64,000 nt of DNA, taken from NCBI RefSeq assembly GCF_035573695.1, contig NZ_CP121694.1:62001-126000 (forward strand), in the 5' to 3' direction. Position numbers and translations under genes: made by a program. Each line of letters begins with the position of its first letter. Position 1 is the first letter of the stretch. Origin of the DNA: Metallumcola ferriviriculae. GTDB lineage: Bacteria > Bacillota > JADQBR01. Shown here piece by piece: positions 7,357-16,751 of the stretch. Under the pieces are notes generated by a model. It was not told where the DNA came from. It searched no databases and saw only the letters and a program-made list of their open reading frames with translations.

Positions 7357-7511
7357 GGCCTAATATCACCTCTGATTACTCTAAATTTTATTTGCAGCTG
7401 CAGATGAAGATGCAAATGAACTCTGAACTCCCTCTATCAACTCTACAATACTATTATCTTAGATTTGATAACTTTTAATTCAAGCTTTGTCAATCAGGGT
7501 TTAAGGTTTGT

Positions 7512-7540
7512 TTGCTTATTTAATCCGTTTTCTTTACAAT
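7512..7540 (+). promoter_or_regulatory. Sigma-A-type promoter for the PK_C gene
   Basis: TTGCTT (7512-7517), exactly 17 bp, TACAAT (7535-7540), then AGGGAGGA and the TTG start at 7576. Spacing and hexamers fit the vegetative consensus. Confidence 0.65.
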
Positions 7541-7575
7541 ATAGGTAAATATTACTTTTAAGGGAGGAATTATCG

Positions 7576-8121
7576 TTGCAACTTTTTGAAAAATGCGGAC
7601 CGAAAAATACTGAGAAAACAGTGGCATTAGCCCTGGAAAGAGCAAAGGAATTAGGTATTAAGCACATTGTAGTGGCTTCAAATAGTGGCAGAACCGCCGA
7701 ACAATTTTTGGGTCACAACCTAAATATAGTCTGTGTCACCCACCATGTCGGCTTTAAAGAACCGGGAAAAGATGAGATGCCGGCTGAATCGCGGCAAAAA
7801 CTTAAAGAACAGGGGGTGGAAGTCCTTACTACGACGCATCTAATGGCCGGTGTAGATCGGGCGGTGCGCTTTAAATTCGGCGGCCTCTACCCTGCGGAAA
7901 TAGTCGCAAGCTCGCTGCGCATTTTGGGCCAAGGCATTAAAGTTTGTGTGGAAATATCCAGTATGGCTTTAGATTCCGGCCTAACCCCTTTCGGCGAAGA
8001 GATCATCGCAATCGCTGGTACCGGTAAAGGAGCTGATGCTGCCGTAGTTATCAGCCCGGCCCATTCTAATGCCTTTTTTGACAATAGGATTAGAGAAATT
8101 ATTTGTATGCCCAGAACTTAA
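7576..8121 (+). CDS. Stand-alone pyruvate kinase C-terminal (PK_C) domain protein
   Basis: This 181-residue protein is made only of the alpha/beta domain that forms the regulatory C-terminus of pyruvate kinases. Characteristic segments are TEKTVALALERAKELGIKHI, VVASNSGRTAEQF and CVTHHVGFKEPG. Such stand-alone proteins are annotated as uncharacterised pyruvate kinase alpha/beta domain proteins; biochemical function is unknown. It is the only confidently expressed plus-strand gene of normal size in the window. The TTG start at 7576 is supported by AAGGGAGGA 8 nt upstream and a good promoter. A strong hairpin follows the stop. The position next to gluconeogenic fbp is suggestive of carbon-flux control, but that is inference. 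Confidence 0.8.
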   Translation: MQLFEKCGPKNTEKTVALALERAKELGIKHIVVASNSGRTAEQFLGHNLNIVCVTHHVGFKEPGKDEMPAESRQKLKEQGVEVLTTTHLMAGVDRAVRFKFGGLYPAEIVASSLRILGQGIKVCVEISSMALDSGLTPFGEEIIAIAGTGKGADAAVVISPAHSNAFFDNRIREIICMPRT

Positions 8122-8135
8122 AACAAAATACTAAC

Positions 8136-8178
8136 AAAAAAAGCGATTGCCTTAAGTAAATTAAGTTAATCGCTTTTC
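8136..8178. terminator. Bidirectional terminator after the PK_C gene
   Basis: An AAAAAGCGATT / AATCGCTTTTC arm with an inner CTTAA/TTAAG stem sits 15 nt past the stop at 8121. A-rich and T-rich flanks allow use in both directions. Confidence 0.75.
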
Positions 8179-8260
8179 TTACACCTGACAGAGGATAGCG
8201 CTTTTTGTGGCATAAGTACAACTACGGCTTCAGATAGTGCTTATAACGCCTGATTAATTA

Positions 8261-8300
8261 AAAAAGACTAGGTGAGATTAATAATCCACCTAGTCTTTTT
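8261..8300. terminator. Bidirectional terminator after the 56-aa membrane gene
   Basis: The 9-bp stem GACTAGGTG / CACCTAGTC is flanked by A5 and T5, with a 12-nt loop. It would end minus-strand transcripts coming from the small membrane protein at 8348-8518. Confidence 0.8.
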
Positions 8301-8347
8301 CTGCAGAATTTAATGCAAATCTATGGCTCATCGCCCAGATGTACCCT

Positions 8348-8518
8348 TCAAATCAGGTACATATCTACCAGTCGAGTGATGACAAGAAGATAAATGACGC
8401 CGATTATAATTCTCGGCCAGTAGGGTACTCCCAACTTCTTAAGTCCTTTCACTAAGAAATTCAACGGTACTACGCCCACAGCGATAAAGAAACCCAGCAT
8501 ATAAACCGATTGCCACAC
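8348..8518 (-). CDS. 56-aa two-span membrane micro-protein
   Basis: A GTG start at 8518 has GGAGG seven nt upstream. The product begins VWQSVYMLGFFIAVGVVPLN and ends ITRLVDMYLI. Two hydrophobic segments (about 3-22 and 36-50) are separated by a basic loop (KGLKKLGVPYWPR), the layout of a small hairpin membrane protein. It lies 26 nt downstream of the acidic/His-rich protein gene on the same strand, so the two are probably co-transcribed, and a strong terminator follows. Family unknown. The ribosome site and terminator are the main evidence that it is real. Confidence 0.6.
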   Translation of the reverse strand: MWQSVYMLGFFIAVGVVPLNFLVKGLKKLGVPYWPRIIIGVIYLLVITRLVDMYLI

Positions 8519-8544
8519 AGGCGCCCCTCCAACTAATACCTCAA

Positions 8545-8763
8545 TTAATGGTCACAATCACAGTCGTCGTGATTGTGATCGTCCTCTTCGTCAACATCCA
8601 TTACCTCGACTTCACCTTTAATCACCGTTAATTCAAACTCTTCCGCCAGAATAATTCTTTCTTTGGGGAATCGTTCCAGCAACTCAGTCACCTTTTTCGC
8701 CGCATCTACATCTGTTTTACAGTAGTACCATTCGCTGGTGTCTTTAACGGCAACAACGTACAT
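8545..8763 (-). CDS. 72-aa protein with acidic His/Cys-rich C-terminal tail
   Basis: The N-terminal 50 residues (MYVVAVKDTSEWYYCKTDVD, then AAKKVTELLERFPKERIIL) look like a small alpha/beta domain. The tail after residue 54 is almost only Asp, Glu, His and Cys (EEDDHNHDDCDCDH). Such tails bind divalent metals such as Ni, Zn or Co in metallochaperones and permeases, but no known metal-protein family is recognised. A clear ribosome site (AAGGAGGAAGACTGAT) precedes ATG at 8763. It is located between iorB and a small two-span membrane protein in the same orientation. A metal-storage or metal-sensing role would be inference from composition. Confidence 0.7.
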   Translation of the reverse strand: MYVVAVKDTSEWYYCKTDVDAAKKVTELLERFPKERIILAEEFELTVIKGEVEVMDVDEEDDHNHDDCDCDH

Positions 8764-8839
8764 ATCAGTCTTCCTCCTTAAGCGGGAAAAGTTTTTCCCG
8801 ACGAATAACCCGAGAATACCCCCGAGTTATATTATTTCC

Positions 8840-9421
8840 TTATGCAGTTTGTCCGAAACCTTTTTCGAAAGCTTTTTTATTAACATCCAGGAATCTAGCC
8901 GGTACTGTTGCTTCCAGGGCCTTTAGCCAAACTTCCCGGTCTATACCTAAGCTTTTAGCCAGTACACCCAGCAGCACTACATTAGCGGCTTTGATGTTGC
9001 CGGCATCTGCAGCCAATGGCAGGGCATCCACAACTGTAAGCTTATCAGCATTAGCATCCAATTGTTCAATTATCTCATTAGGATATGAAACCGCGCCCAT
9101 GATTACCGGCATCGGGTCAATCTCTTGAGCATTTACTATCATATGCCCGCCGGGTGCTAAAAAGGTCTGCCATCTCAATGCTTCCAGTTTCTCAAATGCT
9201 AGAATAACATCTGCGCCGCCCTCCTTAATAATCGGAGAGTAAACCTGCTCACCAAAACGCACTTGAGTTACAACAGAACCACCCCGCTGGGACATTCCAT
9301 GGATTTCCGAAACCTTTACGTTACTACCTATCTCCAGCGCTACTTGAGCTAGAATTTTACTGGCCAAAACTGTCCCCTGACCGCCTACACCTACAATAAG
9401 AATGTTCACCGGTTTATTCAT
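8840..9421 (-). CDS. iorB: Indolepyruvate:ferredoxin oxidoreductase beta subunit
   Basis: This 193-residue protein belongs to the pyruvate:ferredoxin oxidoreductase gamma-type family: VGVGGQGTVLASKILAQVAL near the N-terminus and EIHGMSQRGGSVVTQVRFG. It pairs with IorA to decarboxylate indole-, phenyl- or hydroxyphenyl-pyruvate to the aryl-acetyl-CoA with ferredoxin reduction. The ATG at 9421 lies inside the end of iorA (8-nt overlap), with SD CAGGTG; a GTG at 9430 is an alternative start. The overlap implies translational coupling and equal subunit synthesis. Confidence 0.92.
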   Translation of the reverse strand: MNKPVNILIVGVGGQGTVLASKILAQVALEIGSNVKVSEIHGMSQRGGSVVTQVRFGEQVYSPIIKEGGADVILAFEKLEALRWQTFLAPGGHMIVNAQEIDPMPVIMGAVSYPNEIIEQLDANADKLTVVDALPLAADAGNIKAANVVLLGVLAKSLGIDREVWLKALEATVPARFLDVNKKAFEKGFGQTA

Positions 9422-11162
9422 TGCTTTCACCTGCCTTCTTAATAGCTCCGAAGCGGCATACCTTCATACACAGCTCACAACCACTGCACTGAGTATAGTT
9501 AATAACCACTTCTTCCCCCTTAAGAGCAATAGCCGGGCAGGCCAATTTCATGCATCTCTTACATGAAGTGCAGCTCTCCTGATCAATAACCATGGCCGGT
9601 CTAGTTGATTTATCTAGTAGAGCACAGGGCCGTCGTACTATGATTACCGAAGGTTCCTCGGCCTGAGTTTCCTCTTTTAACACTGCTTCAACTTTCTCCA
9701 GGTCATAAGGATCAACAACAGCTACGCGTTTGATACCCAGCGCCTTTACCAGTTCCTCGAAATTTACTTGACTGGTCTCCTCTTTTTTTAGGGTGTAGCC
9801 GGTTGCCGGATTATCCTGATGACCGGTCATCGCCGTGGTGCGGTTATCAAGTATTAGGGTAGTGGTGGTACCTTTGTTATATACCACATCTACCAGTCCG
9901 GTAATACCTGAATGCATAAAAGTAGAATCGCCTATTACCGCCACTAAATCCTTACTAAATTCCCTGCCCCTGGCTTTCTCCATGCCTAAAGCAGTGCCGA
10001 TGCTGGCTCCCATACAAATACAGGAATCCATCGCCTCTAAGGGCGGTAGTGCTCCCAATGTGTAACAGCCAATATCACCGGTCACCTTCAGTTTTAATTT
10101 ATTAATAATATAGTATACGCCTCGATGCGGGCATCCCGCACAAAGCACCGGCGGTCTTTTGGGTATCTCCTGAGCTGCAGTGGCCGCAGCTTCACTTGCG
10201 GCTGACTGCCCGGTAATACCTGCTTCTATCAATGCCGGACTAAGTTCTCCTGTTCTGGGGAATGTCTCTTTACCAATTACCTCAAGTCCCCATGACTTTA
10301 TCTGCTCTTCCATGAATGGTTCCAAATCTTCAACTACGTAAGCCTTGTCCACTCGAGATACAAACTGACTTATCAGTTCCTTCGGCAAGGGATTAGTCAT
10401 ACCTAATTTCAAGACTGATACTTGCGGCAGTACTTCTTTGACATAATGATAATTAATGCCGCTGGTGATCACTCCAATATCTTCACTGTTCCACTCTATC
10501 CGATTAACGGTAACCTTTTCTGTCTCTTGTTCCAACTTTTGTCGGCGTTCTTCCACTACTACATGCCGCATCCTACCATAAGCGGGAATCATCACGTATT
10601 TTAGCGGATTTTTCACATATTCCTTGACACCAACCTCTTCGCGTTCCTCCAGCTCTACCAGCGTTTGGGAGTGAGCAATACGAGTGGTGATACGCAGCAT
10701 TACCGGCGTATCAAAGCTTTCGCTCAGGGCGAATGCCATCTTAACCATATCTTTTGCTTCCTGACTATCACTGGGCTCCAGCATGGGAATTTTAGAAAAT
10801 TTAGCATAATAGCGATTATCCTGCTCATTTTGGGAACTATGCATACCCGGATCATCTGCAGATATTAACACTAAGCCGCCGTTAACACCGGTATATGCAA
10901 ATGTAAATAAGGGGTCTGCCGCCACATTTACACCAACATGCTTCATGGCAACCAATACCCGAGCCCCGGCTATGGAAGCGCCGATACCTACTTCCAAGGC
11001 AACTTTTTCATTGGGAGCCCATTCCGAATAAATTTCCTTATACTGTGCAACATTTTCCAAAATCTCCGTACTGGGAGTACCCGGGTAGGCCGTAGCTACG
11101 GTGACCCCTGCTTCATATGCGGCCCGGGCTATTGCTTCATTTCCTGACAGTAGTGTTTTCAT
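9414..11162 (-). CDS. iorA: Indolepyruvate:ferredoxin oxidoreductase alpha subunit
   Basis: This 582-residue catalytic subunit has an N-terminal pyrimidine-binding transketolase-like domain (GNEAIARAAYEAGV, AYPGTPSTEI). The C-terminal TPP domain contains the CAGCPHRGVYY and GDIGCYTLGALPP motifs. Two [4Fe-4S] ferredoxin motifs lie at the extreme C-terminus (CTSCKRCMKLACP, CSGCELCMKVC). Oxygen-sensitive aryl-pyruvate oxidation links amino-acid fermentation to ferredoxin. The start codon overlaps the paaK stop by one base (TAATG). Gene order symporter-paaK-iorA-iorB suggests the enzyme works with the adjacent CoA ligase, running either oxidatively (ATP from aryl-acetyl-CoA) or in the reverse synthetic direction. 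Confidence 0.95.
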   Translation of the reverse strand: MKTLLSGNEAIARAAYEAGVTVATAYPGTPSTEILENVAQYKEIYSEWAPNEKVALEVGIGASIAGARVLVAMKHVGVNVAADPLFTFAYTGVNGGLVLISADDPGMHSSQNEQDNRYYAKFSKIPMLEPSDSQEAKDMVKMAFALSESFDTPVMLRITTRIAHSQTLVELEEREEVGVKEYVKNPLKYVMIPAYGRMRHVVVEERRQKLEQETEKVTVNRIEWNSEDIGVITSGINYHYVKEVLPQVSVLKLGMTNPLPKELISQFVSRVDKAYVVEDLEPFMEEQIKSWGLEVIGKETFPRTGELSPALIEAGITGQSAASEAAATAAQEIPKRPPVLCAGCPHRGVYYIINKLKLKVTGDIGCYTLGALPPLEAMDSCICMGASIGTALGMEKARGREFSKDLVAVIGDSTFMHSGITGLVDVVYNKGTTTTLILDNRTTAMTGHQDNPATGYTLKKEETSQVNFEELVKALGIKRVAVVDPYDLEKVEAVLKEETQAEEPSVIIVRRPCALLDKSTRPAMVIDQESCTSCKRCMKLACPAIALKGEEVVINYTQCSGCELCMKVCRFGAIKKAGESNE

Positions 11163-12475
11163 TATGCTCCCCTTTCCGACTTCCTGTAGTCATATACTCG
11201 CTTTGCTTTACCGGAAGTACGTTCTAAGGTGTGTGGTTCCACCAAACGTACTTTAGCATTGATTGACAAGACAGAATGCAATTTTTGCTTAATCTTTGTT
11301 TCCAACAGCTCTAATTCCTTAAAGCGGCCGCTGAATTTTTGCTCCGGTACTTCTACCAAAATTTCCAATTCATCCAGATATCCGCGCCTGGTAACATTTA
11401 TTCTGTAATGGGGAGTTACCCCTTCTATCTCCATCAAAACACTTTCAATTTGAGAGGGGAATACGTTAACCCCCCGGATAATCAGCATATCATCCGTACG
11501 CCCGGTGACCTTACGCATACGCGCAGTAGTACGCCCGCAGCGGCACTGTTCTACATTTACTATAGAGATATCCTTGGTTCGGAAGCGAATTACGGGAAAA
11601 GCTTCCTTAGTAAGACTTGTAAAGACTAGTTCCCCCTCCTCACCGAAGCCGACGTTCTTCCCGGTTTCCGGGTCTATAACCTCGATTAGGAAATGGTCTT
11701 CGGCGATGTGATGCCCAGCTGCGTATTGACACTCTCCTGCTACACCCGGACCTAACACTTCGCTGAGTCCGTAGTTATCTGTCGCCTTAATATCCCACCG
11801 CTGTTCAATTTCCCGCCGCATCTCTTCAGTCCAAGGCTCGCCGCCAAATAGACCAATGCGCAGCTTCAAATCTTTCCGGGGGTCCAACCCCATCTTTTGC
11901 GCTACTTCTGCCAAATAGAGGGCATAGGTGGGAGTACTGATTAAAGCGGTTGTGCCAAAGTCCTGCATCAGCATAATCTGTTTTTCTGAGTTACCGCCGG
12001 ACGCCGGCACAACTGTTGCTCCAGCTCTTTCCAAACCATAGTGTAACCCAAATCCCCCGGTAAAAAGTCCGTACCCAAAGGCCACCTGAGCTACATCCTT
12101 GGCAGTAACCCCAGCCAAAGTTACCATACGTGCGGTAAGGTCAGTCCATGTATCTAAGTCCTTTGCCGTATAGCCCACAACTACCGGTTTGCCAGTGGTA
12201 CCGGACGATGCATGTACCCGTACCACCTGTTCCATCGGTACGGCAAAAAGCTTAAAGGGATAATTCTCCCTGAGGTCATCCTTAGTTGTAAAGGGAAGTG
12301 CCTGGATATCCGCCAATGAATTGATATCGCCGGGCCGTAAACCTGCCTCATCAAACCTTTCCCGATAAAATGGCACGTGATGGTAAACGCGGTTTACAGT
12401 TTCCTTAAGTCTTGTCAGTTGTAATTCCTCTAACTGTGTCCGGGATCCACACTCATTAGTTTCATCCCAAATCAT
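11162..12475 (-). CDS. paaK: Phenylacetate-CoA ligase (PaaK-type AMP-forming ligase)
   Basis: This 437-residue adenylate-forming enzyme contains the P-loop [16 protein letters not shown] (about 90-105), the [16 protein letters not shown] adenylation motif and the C-terminal [11 protein letters not shown] and [10 protein letters not shown] features of PaaK-type ligases. It converts phenylacetate or indoleacetate plus CoA and ATP to the thioester. In anaerobes with iorAB it can run the opposite way to conserve ATP, or activate exogenous aryl acids for reductive carboxylation to amino acids. The start lies 14 nt inside the end of the symporter gene. The cluster of one transporter, one ligase and one oxidoreductase forms a compact aryl-acid module. 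Confidence 0.92.
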   Translation of the reverse strand: MIWDETNECGSRTQLEELQLTRLKETVNRVYHHVPFYRERFDEAGLRPGDINSLADIQALPFTTKDDLRENYPFKLFAVPMEQVVRVHASSGTTGKPVVVGYTAKDLDTWTDLTARMVTLAGVTAKDVAQVAFGYGLFTGGFGLHYGLERAGATVVPASGGNSEKQIMLMQDFGTTALISTPTYALYLAEVAQKMGLDPRKDLKLRIGLFGGEPWTEEMRREIEQRWDIKATDNYGLSEVLGPGVAGECQYAAGHHIAEDHFLIEVIDPETGKNVGFGEEGELVFTSLTKEAFPVIRFRTKDISIVNVEQCRCGRTTARMRKVTGRTDDMLIIRGVNVFPSQIESVLMEIEGVTPHYRINVTRRGYLDELEILVEVPEQKFSGRFKELELLETKIKQKLHSVLSINAKVRLVEPHTLERTSGKAKRVYDYRKSERGA

Positions 12476-13979
12476 GCGTCATCAATCCTTCACTAGATAT
12501 TTGCCCATCCTGGTACTCTTCCCCAAAAACTTTGGCCAAGTGCTCGTGCGAGTAAGGACTCGTGACAGCACTCACTGCAGGCACTATCACCAGCGGTGCA
12601 ACAATGGCCAGCGAGCCAATCATAGGGATGAGCTGAGCATCCATATGTGTATAAATGGATAATCCCAGGGAAATGCTCAGGCCAGAGATAATACCTGCCC
12701 AAGCCCCGGCAAGGGTAGTACCCCGCCAGTAAAGGCCATATAGGTAAGGAGCTAAAAACGCCCCGGCCACAGTTCCCCAAGAGATGGACATCAGGGTTAA
12801 AATAACGGTGGGTGTCAACGCCAAGTAGACGGATAAACCAATAAAGATGACGCAAAACACTCTCAACAGCAGCACCACATGCTTTCTATCCATATCCGGC
12901 TTCATGGTGCCCTGCACCAGATCAACAACAATGGCAGAACTGGACACCAGCACCAAGGAGGCCAAAGTGGACATGGATGCCGCCAAGACCAGTAATAATA
13001 ATATTACGCCGACAATCTCCGGCAGAGCCTGACTGATAATCTGAGGCATTATTACATCAGGACTTGGCTGCCCACCGGGACCTAAAGGCATCTGATTGTC
13101 AAAGAACAGACGGCTGAAACCGCCGGTAAAGTAAGCACCAAGAGTCATTAAAAATGCAAAAACCGTAGTGACAGTCATGGCCTGGGGGATAGACTGCTCA
13201 CTCTCAATGGCGTAAAATTTCTGTACCATTTGTGGCAGTCCCCAGGCGCCCAAGCTTGTCAATATTACCAGCGACAATAACGGCAGAATGCCGGGAGGAC
13301 CAACTGGCTGTACCAGCCTTGGTTCAATTGCCGCCAACTTTTCTAAACCGGCTGATAAACCACCCACATGAGCATCCGTCACCACATAAAAGATCAATAG
13401 AATAACACCAAACATCATCACTATACCCTGGACGAAATCCGTCATGGTAATGGCAAAGTAACCACCCATCACCAAGTAAGCCCCTGTCAGAATAGCAATA
13501 AATAACAGTGCCTGACCGAAAGCAATATGAAAAATTTCTTCAAAGAAATAACTTAATCCCATATATACGGACGCAGAGTAAGGTACAAGGAAGGTAAATA
13601 TAATCAGGGCGGAGACAATCTTCATCGACTTACAATTAAAGCGAGCTTCTAAAAACTCCGGCATAGTCCTTGACCCCAACCGGGTAGTCATCCTGCGGGT
13701 GGGTTTAGCGAGTACCTTCCATGCTAAGTAGCCGCCTACTAAAGCATTACCAAGTACGATCCACAGACCCGACATGCCAAAACCCCAGCCAACTTTTCCC
13801 GCATAGCCAATAAATAATACGGCCGAAAAATACGTCGTGCCGTATGCAAATGCAGATACCCAAGGACCAATACTGCGGTTACCTAGGATAAAATCATCTT
13901 CAGTTTTTGTTTTACGCATGCTATACACCGCAATACCCATAACCACAAAGACATAAATAGCAATAACCGTAAACTTCAT
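12462..13979 (-). CDS. Sodium:solute symporter (SSS family)
   Basis: This 505-residue polytopic protein has about 13 hydrophobic segments. The N-terminal motif [20 protein letters not shown] and the [20 protein letters not shown] segment are typical of SSS (PutP/PanF-like) transporters. Its gene is the first of the symporter-paaK-iorAB operon and overlaps paaK by 14 nt. The substrate is therefore likely an aryl acid or aromatic amino acid, but the sequence alone cannot show this. The ribosome site is GGACGG near ATG at 13979. The 87-bp gap to argH has no convincing terminator for the arginine operon upstream, so some read-through from argH into this gene is possible. Confidence 0.88.
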   Translation of the reverse strand: MKFTVIAIYVFVVMGIAVYSMRKTKTEDDFILGNRSIGPWVSAFAYGTTYFSAVLFIGYAGKVGWGFGMSGLWIVLGNALVGGYLAWKVLAKPTRRMTTRLGSRTMPEFLEARFNCKSMKIVSALIIFTFLVPYSASVYMGLSYFFEEIFHIAFGQALLFIAILTGAYLVMGGYFAITMTDFVQGIVMMFGVILLIFYVVTDAHVGGLSAGLEKLAAIEPRLVQPVGPPGILPLLSLVILTSLGAWGLPQMVQKFYAIESEQSIPQAMTVTTVFAFLMTLGAYFTGGFSRLFFDNQMPLGPGGQPSPDVIMPQIISQALPEIVGVILLLLVLAASMSTLASLVLVSSSAIVVDLVQGTMKPDMDRKHVVLLLRVFCVIFIGLSVYLALTPTVILTLMSISWGTVAGAFLAPYLYGLYWRGTTLAGAWAGIISGLSISLGLSIYTHMDAQLIPMIGSLAIVAPLVIVPAVSAVTSPYSHEHLAKVFGEEYQDGQISSEGLMTHDLG

Positions 13980-14066
13980 CTTGCCTACCGTCCTTCCATA
14001 CTACCAAAATTTTAACTAACTTTTACTATTCAACAAAGCTCCCGGGAATCCTTTCAGAAATTCCTG

Positions 14067-15467
14067 TCAATTTTTATCATTATATTCTTTACTATTTGTC
14101 TCCATTACCACTTTTGCCTGGGCCACCGCTTCTTTGACTCTTACCGGAGCCGGACCGCCGGGAACATTCCGCCGCTCCACACAGGTTGATATTGCAATTG
14201 CCTGAAAAATGTCTTCCTCAAACATATCTGCAAACTGCCGGTATTCCGCTAAAGTCAATTTCTCCAGTTCCTTTTCCTGCTCAATGGCATAAAAGACTAG
14301 TTCTCCCACTATCCTGTGCGCGTCCCGAAATCCCATTCCCTTGTTGACCAGGTAATCCGCCACATCGGTGGCATTGGTAAAACCACCGCCGGCACCTTGA
14401 TACATTCTACCGGTATTGACGGTGATAGTAGCGATCATGGGCGCAAATACTAACAAGCTCTTTTTCACGGTATCAATTATATCAAATAACGCTTCTTTAT
14501 CTTCCTGCAAATCCTTATTATAGGCTAGGGGAAGACCCTTAACCATTGTTAGTAGCGCCATTAGATGCCCATACACTCGCCCGGATTTACCACGCACCAA
14601 TTCCGCGACATCGGGATTCTTCTTCTGGGGCATGATGCTTGAGCCGGTGCTGTATGCATCATCGAGGTTTATAAAGGAAAACTCATCGCTGGCCCAAAGA
14701 ATTATCTCTTCGCACAAACGGCTTAAGTGAGTCATAATCAGGGAAGCAGCAGCAGCAAATTCTATCACATAATCCCTGTCGCTGACTCCGTCCAAACTAT
14801 TGGTACTGATACGATTAAAGCCTAACTCTTCTGCTACCATTTCCCGATCAATGGGAAAAGTAGTTCCGGCCAATGCCCCGGAACCCAGGGGGCAGACGTC
14901 AGTGCGCCCATAGCAGTCCCGCAGTCGCTGCCAATCCCTCTGAAACATTTCGAAATAGGCCATCAGGTGATGTGCAAAGGTAATGGGCTGGGCCTTTTGC
15001 AGGTGAGTATACCCGGGCATGACCGTATCAGTATGCTGCTCTGCCAACTCCACCAACGCCTGCTGAGTTTTTATCAGCAGCTCGGATATTTCAACTATTT
15101 CCTCTTTCAAAAACATGCGAGTATCTAAAGCAACTTGATCATTTCTGCTGCGAGCGGTATGCAGTTTTTTACCTACCTCGCCCACTCTCTCTATCAGCAG
15201 CTGTTCTACATTCATATGGATATCTTCAGCATGTACCGACAACTCACCTCGGCCCGCTTCCAAATCAGCCAAGATTTGCTGCAAACCCCGGATAATATTT
15301 TCAGCATCCTCTCGTGCGATTATGCCGGTCTCCCCCAGCATGCGCGCATGGGCCATACTGCCTCGAATATCCTGTCGATAAAGTCTTTTGTCAAAAGAAA
15401 TGGAGGAATGAAAATCCTCCACCAAACTGTCTGTATCCTTTGTGAAACGACCGCCCCACAGTTTCAT
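14067..15467 (-). CDS. argH: Argininosuccinate lyase
   Basis: This 466-residue fumarase/aspartase-superfamily enzyme splits argininosuccinate into arginine and fumarate. The family signature [12 protein letters not shown] is intact; [17 protein letters not shown] and [17 protein letters not shown] are the other active-site loops. The start at 15467 (MKLWGGRF) was chosen because GAGGTG lies about 10 nt upstream; the longer frame adds only MLFI. It is the last gene of the arg operon, 48 nt after argG. Confidence 0.96.
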   Translation of the reverse strand: MKLWGGRFTKDTDSLVEDFHSSISFDKRLYRQDIRGSMAHARMLGETGIIAREDAENIIRGLQQILADLEAGRGELSVHAEDIHMNVEQLLIERVGEVGKKLHTARSRNDQVALDTRMFLKEEIVEISELLIKTQQALVELAEQHTDTVMPGYTHLQKAQPITFAHHLMAYFEMFQRDWQRLRDCYGRTDVCPLGSGALAGTTFPIDREMVAEELGFNRISTNSLDGVSDRDYVIEFAAAASLIMTHLSRLCEEIILWASDEFSFINLDDAYSTGSSIMPQKKNPDVAELVRGKSGRVYGHLMALLTMVKGLPLAYNKDLQEDKEALFDIIDTVKKSLLVFAPMIATITVNTGRMYQGAGGGFTNATDVADYLVNKGMGFRDAHRIVGELVFYAIEQEKELEKLTLAEYRQFADMFEEDIFQAIAISTCVERRNVPGGPAPVRVKEAVAQAKVVMETNSKEYNDKN

Positions 15468-15515
15468 GATAAACAGCACCTCTTTTTAATGTTAATAAAA
15501 AACTATCATCTATTT

Positions 15516-16718
15516 CTACTTGGATGTCTTTTTATCCATCAGCGCCCTTACCTTAAGAGGCAGGCCAAAAAGATTAATAAACCCTTCTGCATCCTTCTGG
15601 TTATACACCGCATCTTCACCGAAGGTTGCAAATTCCTCACTGTACAATGAATAAGGTGATTGTGTTCCGGCAGGAGTACAGCTCCCCTTGTACAGTTTCA
15701 TGCGTACCTTACCTGTCACTGTACGCTGAGTAACTTCCACAAAGGCATCCAGCGCTTCCCTCAATGGTGAATACCAGACACCGTCGTATACCAGCTCGGC
15801 ATATCTAAGAGCTATTTGCTCCTTATAATGCATGGTGACCCTGTCAAGAGTGAGGTATTCTAACTCCCGGTGCGCCTGGTAAAGCACTGTCCCACCTGGG
15901 GTTTCGTATACTCCACGCGACTTCATCCCCACTAGACGATTTTCCACCATATCTATAATGCCCACACCATTTGCTGCAGCTGCTTCGTTTAGTTTTGTCA
16001 AAAGGGCCACGGGTGCAAGTCTCTCTCCGTCAACGGCCACCGGTGTGCCTTGTTCAAAATCAATTTCAATATAAGTGGGCTTATCCGGGGCGTCCTTGGG
16101 CGGAGTAATCATCAGGTAAAGCTCATCCTGGGGCTCATTCCAGGGATTTTCCAAATCGCCGCCTTCATGGCTCAAGTGCCAGATATTACGATCCATGCTA
16201 TAGGGCCGCTTTTTAGTCACCGGCACCGGAATACCCCGCTCCTTAGCATAATCAATGGCATCGTCCCGGGACTTGATATCCCATTCCCGCCAGGGAGCCA
16301 CGATTTTAAGGTCCGGATCCAAGGCCTTGACCGTCAGCTCAAAACGCACCTGGTCGTTACCTTTACCGGTGGCGCCATGAGCAATTGCCTCGGCACCTTC
16401 TTGATGAGCAATTTCCACCAGTTTTTTCGCGATTAAGGGTCGGGCAAAGGAAGTTCCCAGAAGGTATTTCCCCTCATAAATGGCCCCTGCTTTTAACGTC
16501 GGCCAGACAAAGTCGGTAAGAAATTCTTCTGTTACACGTTCTATGTACAGTTTTTCTGCACCGGTTTTAATCGCTTTTTCCTCCAGGGGTTCTAACTCTT
16601 CACCCTGGCCCACATCAGCTGCCATGGCAATAACCTGGTAGCCATAGTTTTCCTTTAACCAGGGGATAATAATGGATGTATCCAACCCGCCGGAATACGC
16701 TAGCACTACTTTTTTCAT
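15516..16718 (-). CDS. argG: Argininosuccinate synthase
   Basis: This 400-residue enzyme condenses citrulline and aspartate with ATP. The N-type ATP pyrophosphatase loop AYSGGLDTS is at residues 7-15. [13 protein letters not shown] and [14 protein letters not shown] mark citrulline/aspartate-binding regions. The SD GGAGGTATAGTT precedes ATG. It is located 33 nt downstream of argF and followed closely by argH, giving the usual FGH segment of the pathway. Confidence 0.97.
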   Translation of the reverse strand: MKKVVLAYSGGLDTSIIIPWLKENYGYQVIAMAADVGQGEELEPLEEKAIKTGAEKLYIERVTEEFLTDFVWPTLKAGAIYEGKYLLGTSFARPLIAKKLVEIAHQEGAEAIAHGATGKGNDQVRFELTVKALDPDLKIVAPWREWDIKSRDDAIDYAKERGIPVPVTKKRPYSMDRNIWHLSHEGGDLENPWNEPQDELYLMITPPKDAPDKPTYIEIDFEQGTPVAVDGERLAPVALLTKLNEAAAANGVGIIDMVENRLVGMKSRGVYETPGGTVLYQAHRELEYLTLDRVTMHYKEQIALRYAELVYDGVWYSPLREALDAFVEVTQRTVTGKVRMKLYKGSCTPAGTQSPYSLYSEEFATFGEDAVYNQKDAEGFINLFGLPLKVRALMDKKTSK

Positions 16719-16751
16719 AACTATACCTCCAATTTGTATCAGATATTTTGT

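Noticed and set aside
13980-14066. Terminator between argH and the symporter gene
   Set aside because: Only an imperfect GGAAT/ATTCC dyad with a 10-nt loop and no T-tract is present, too weak to call.
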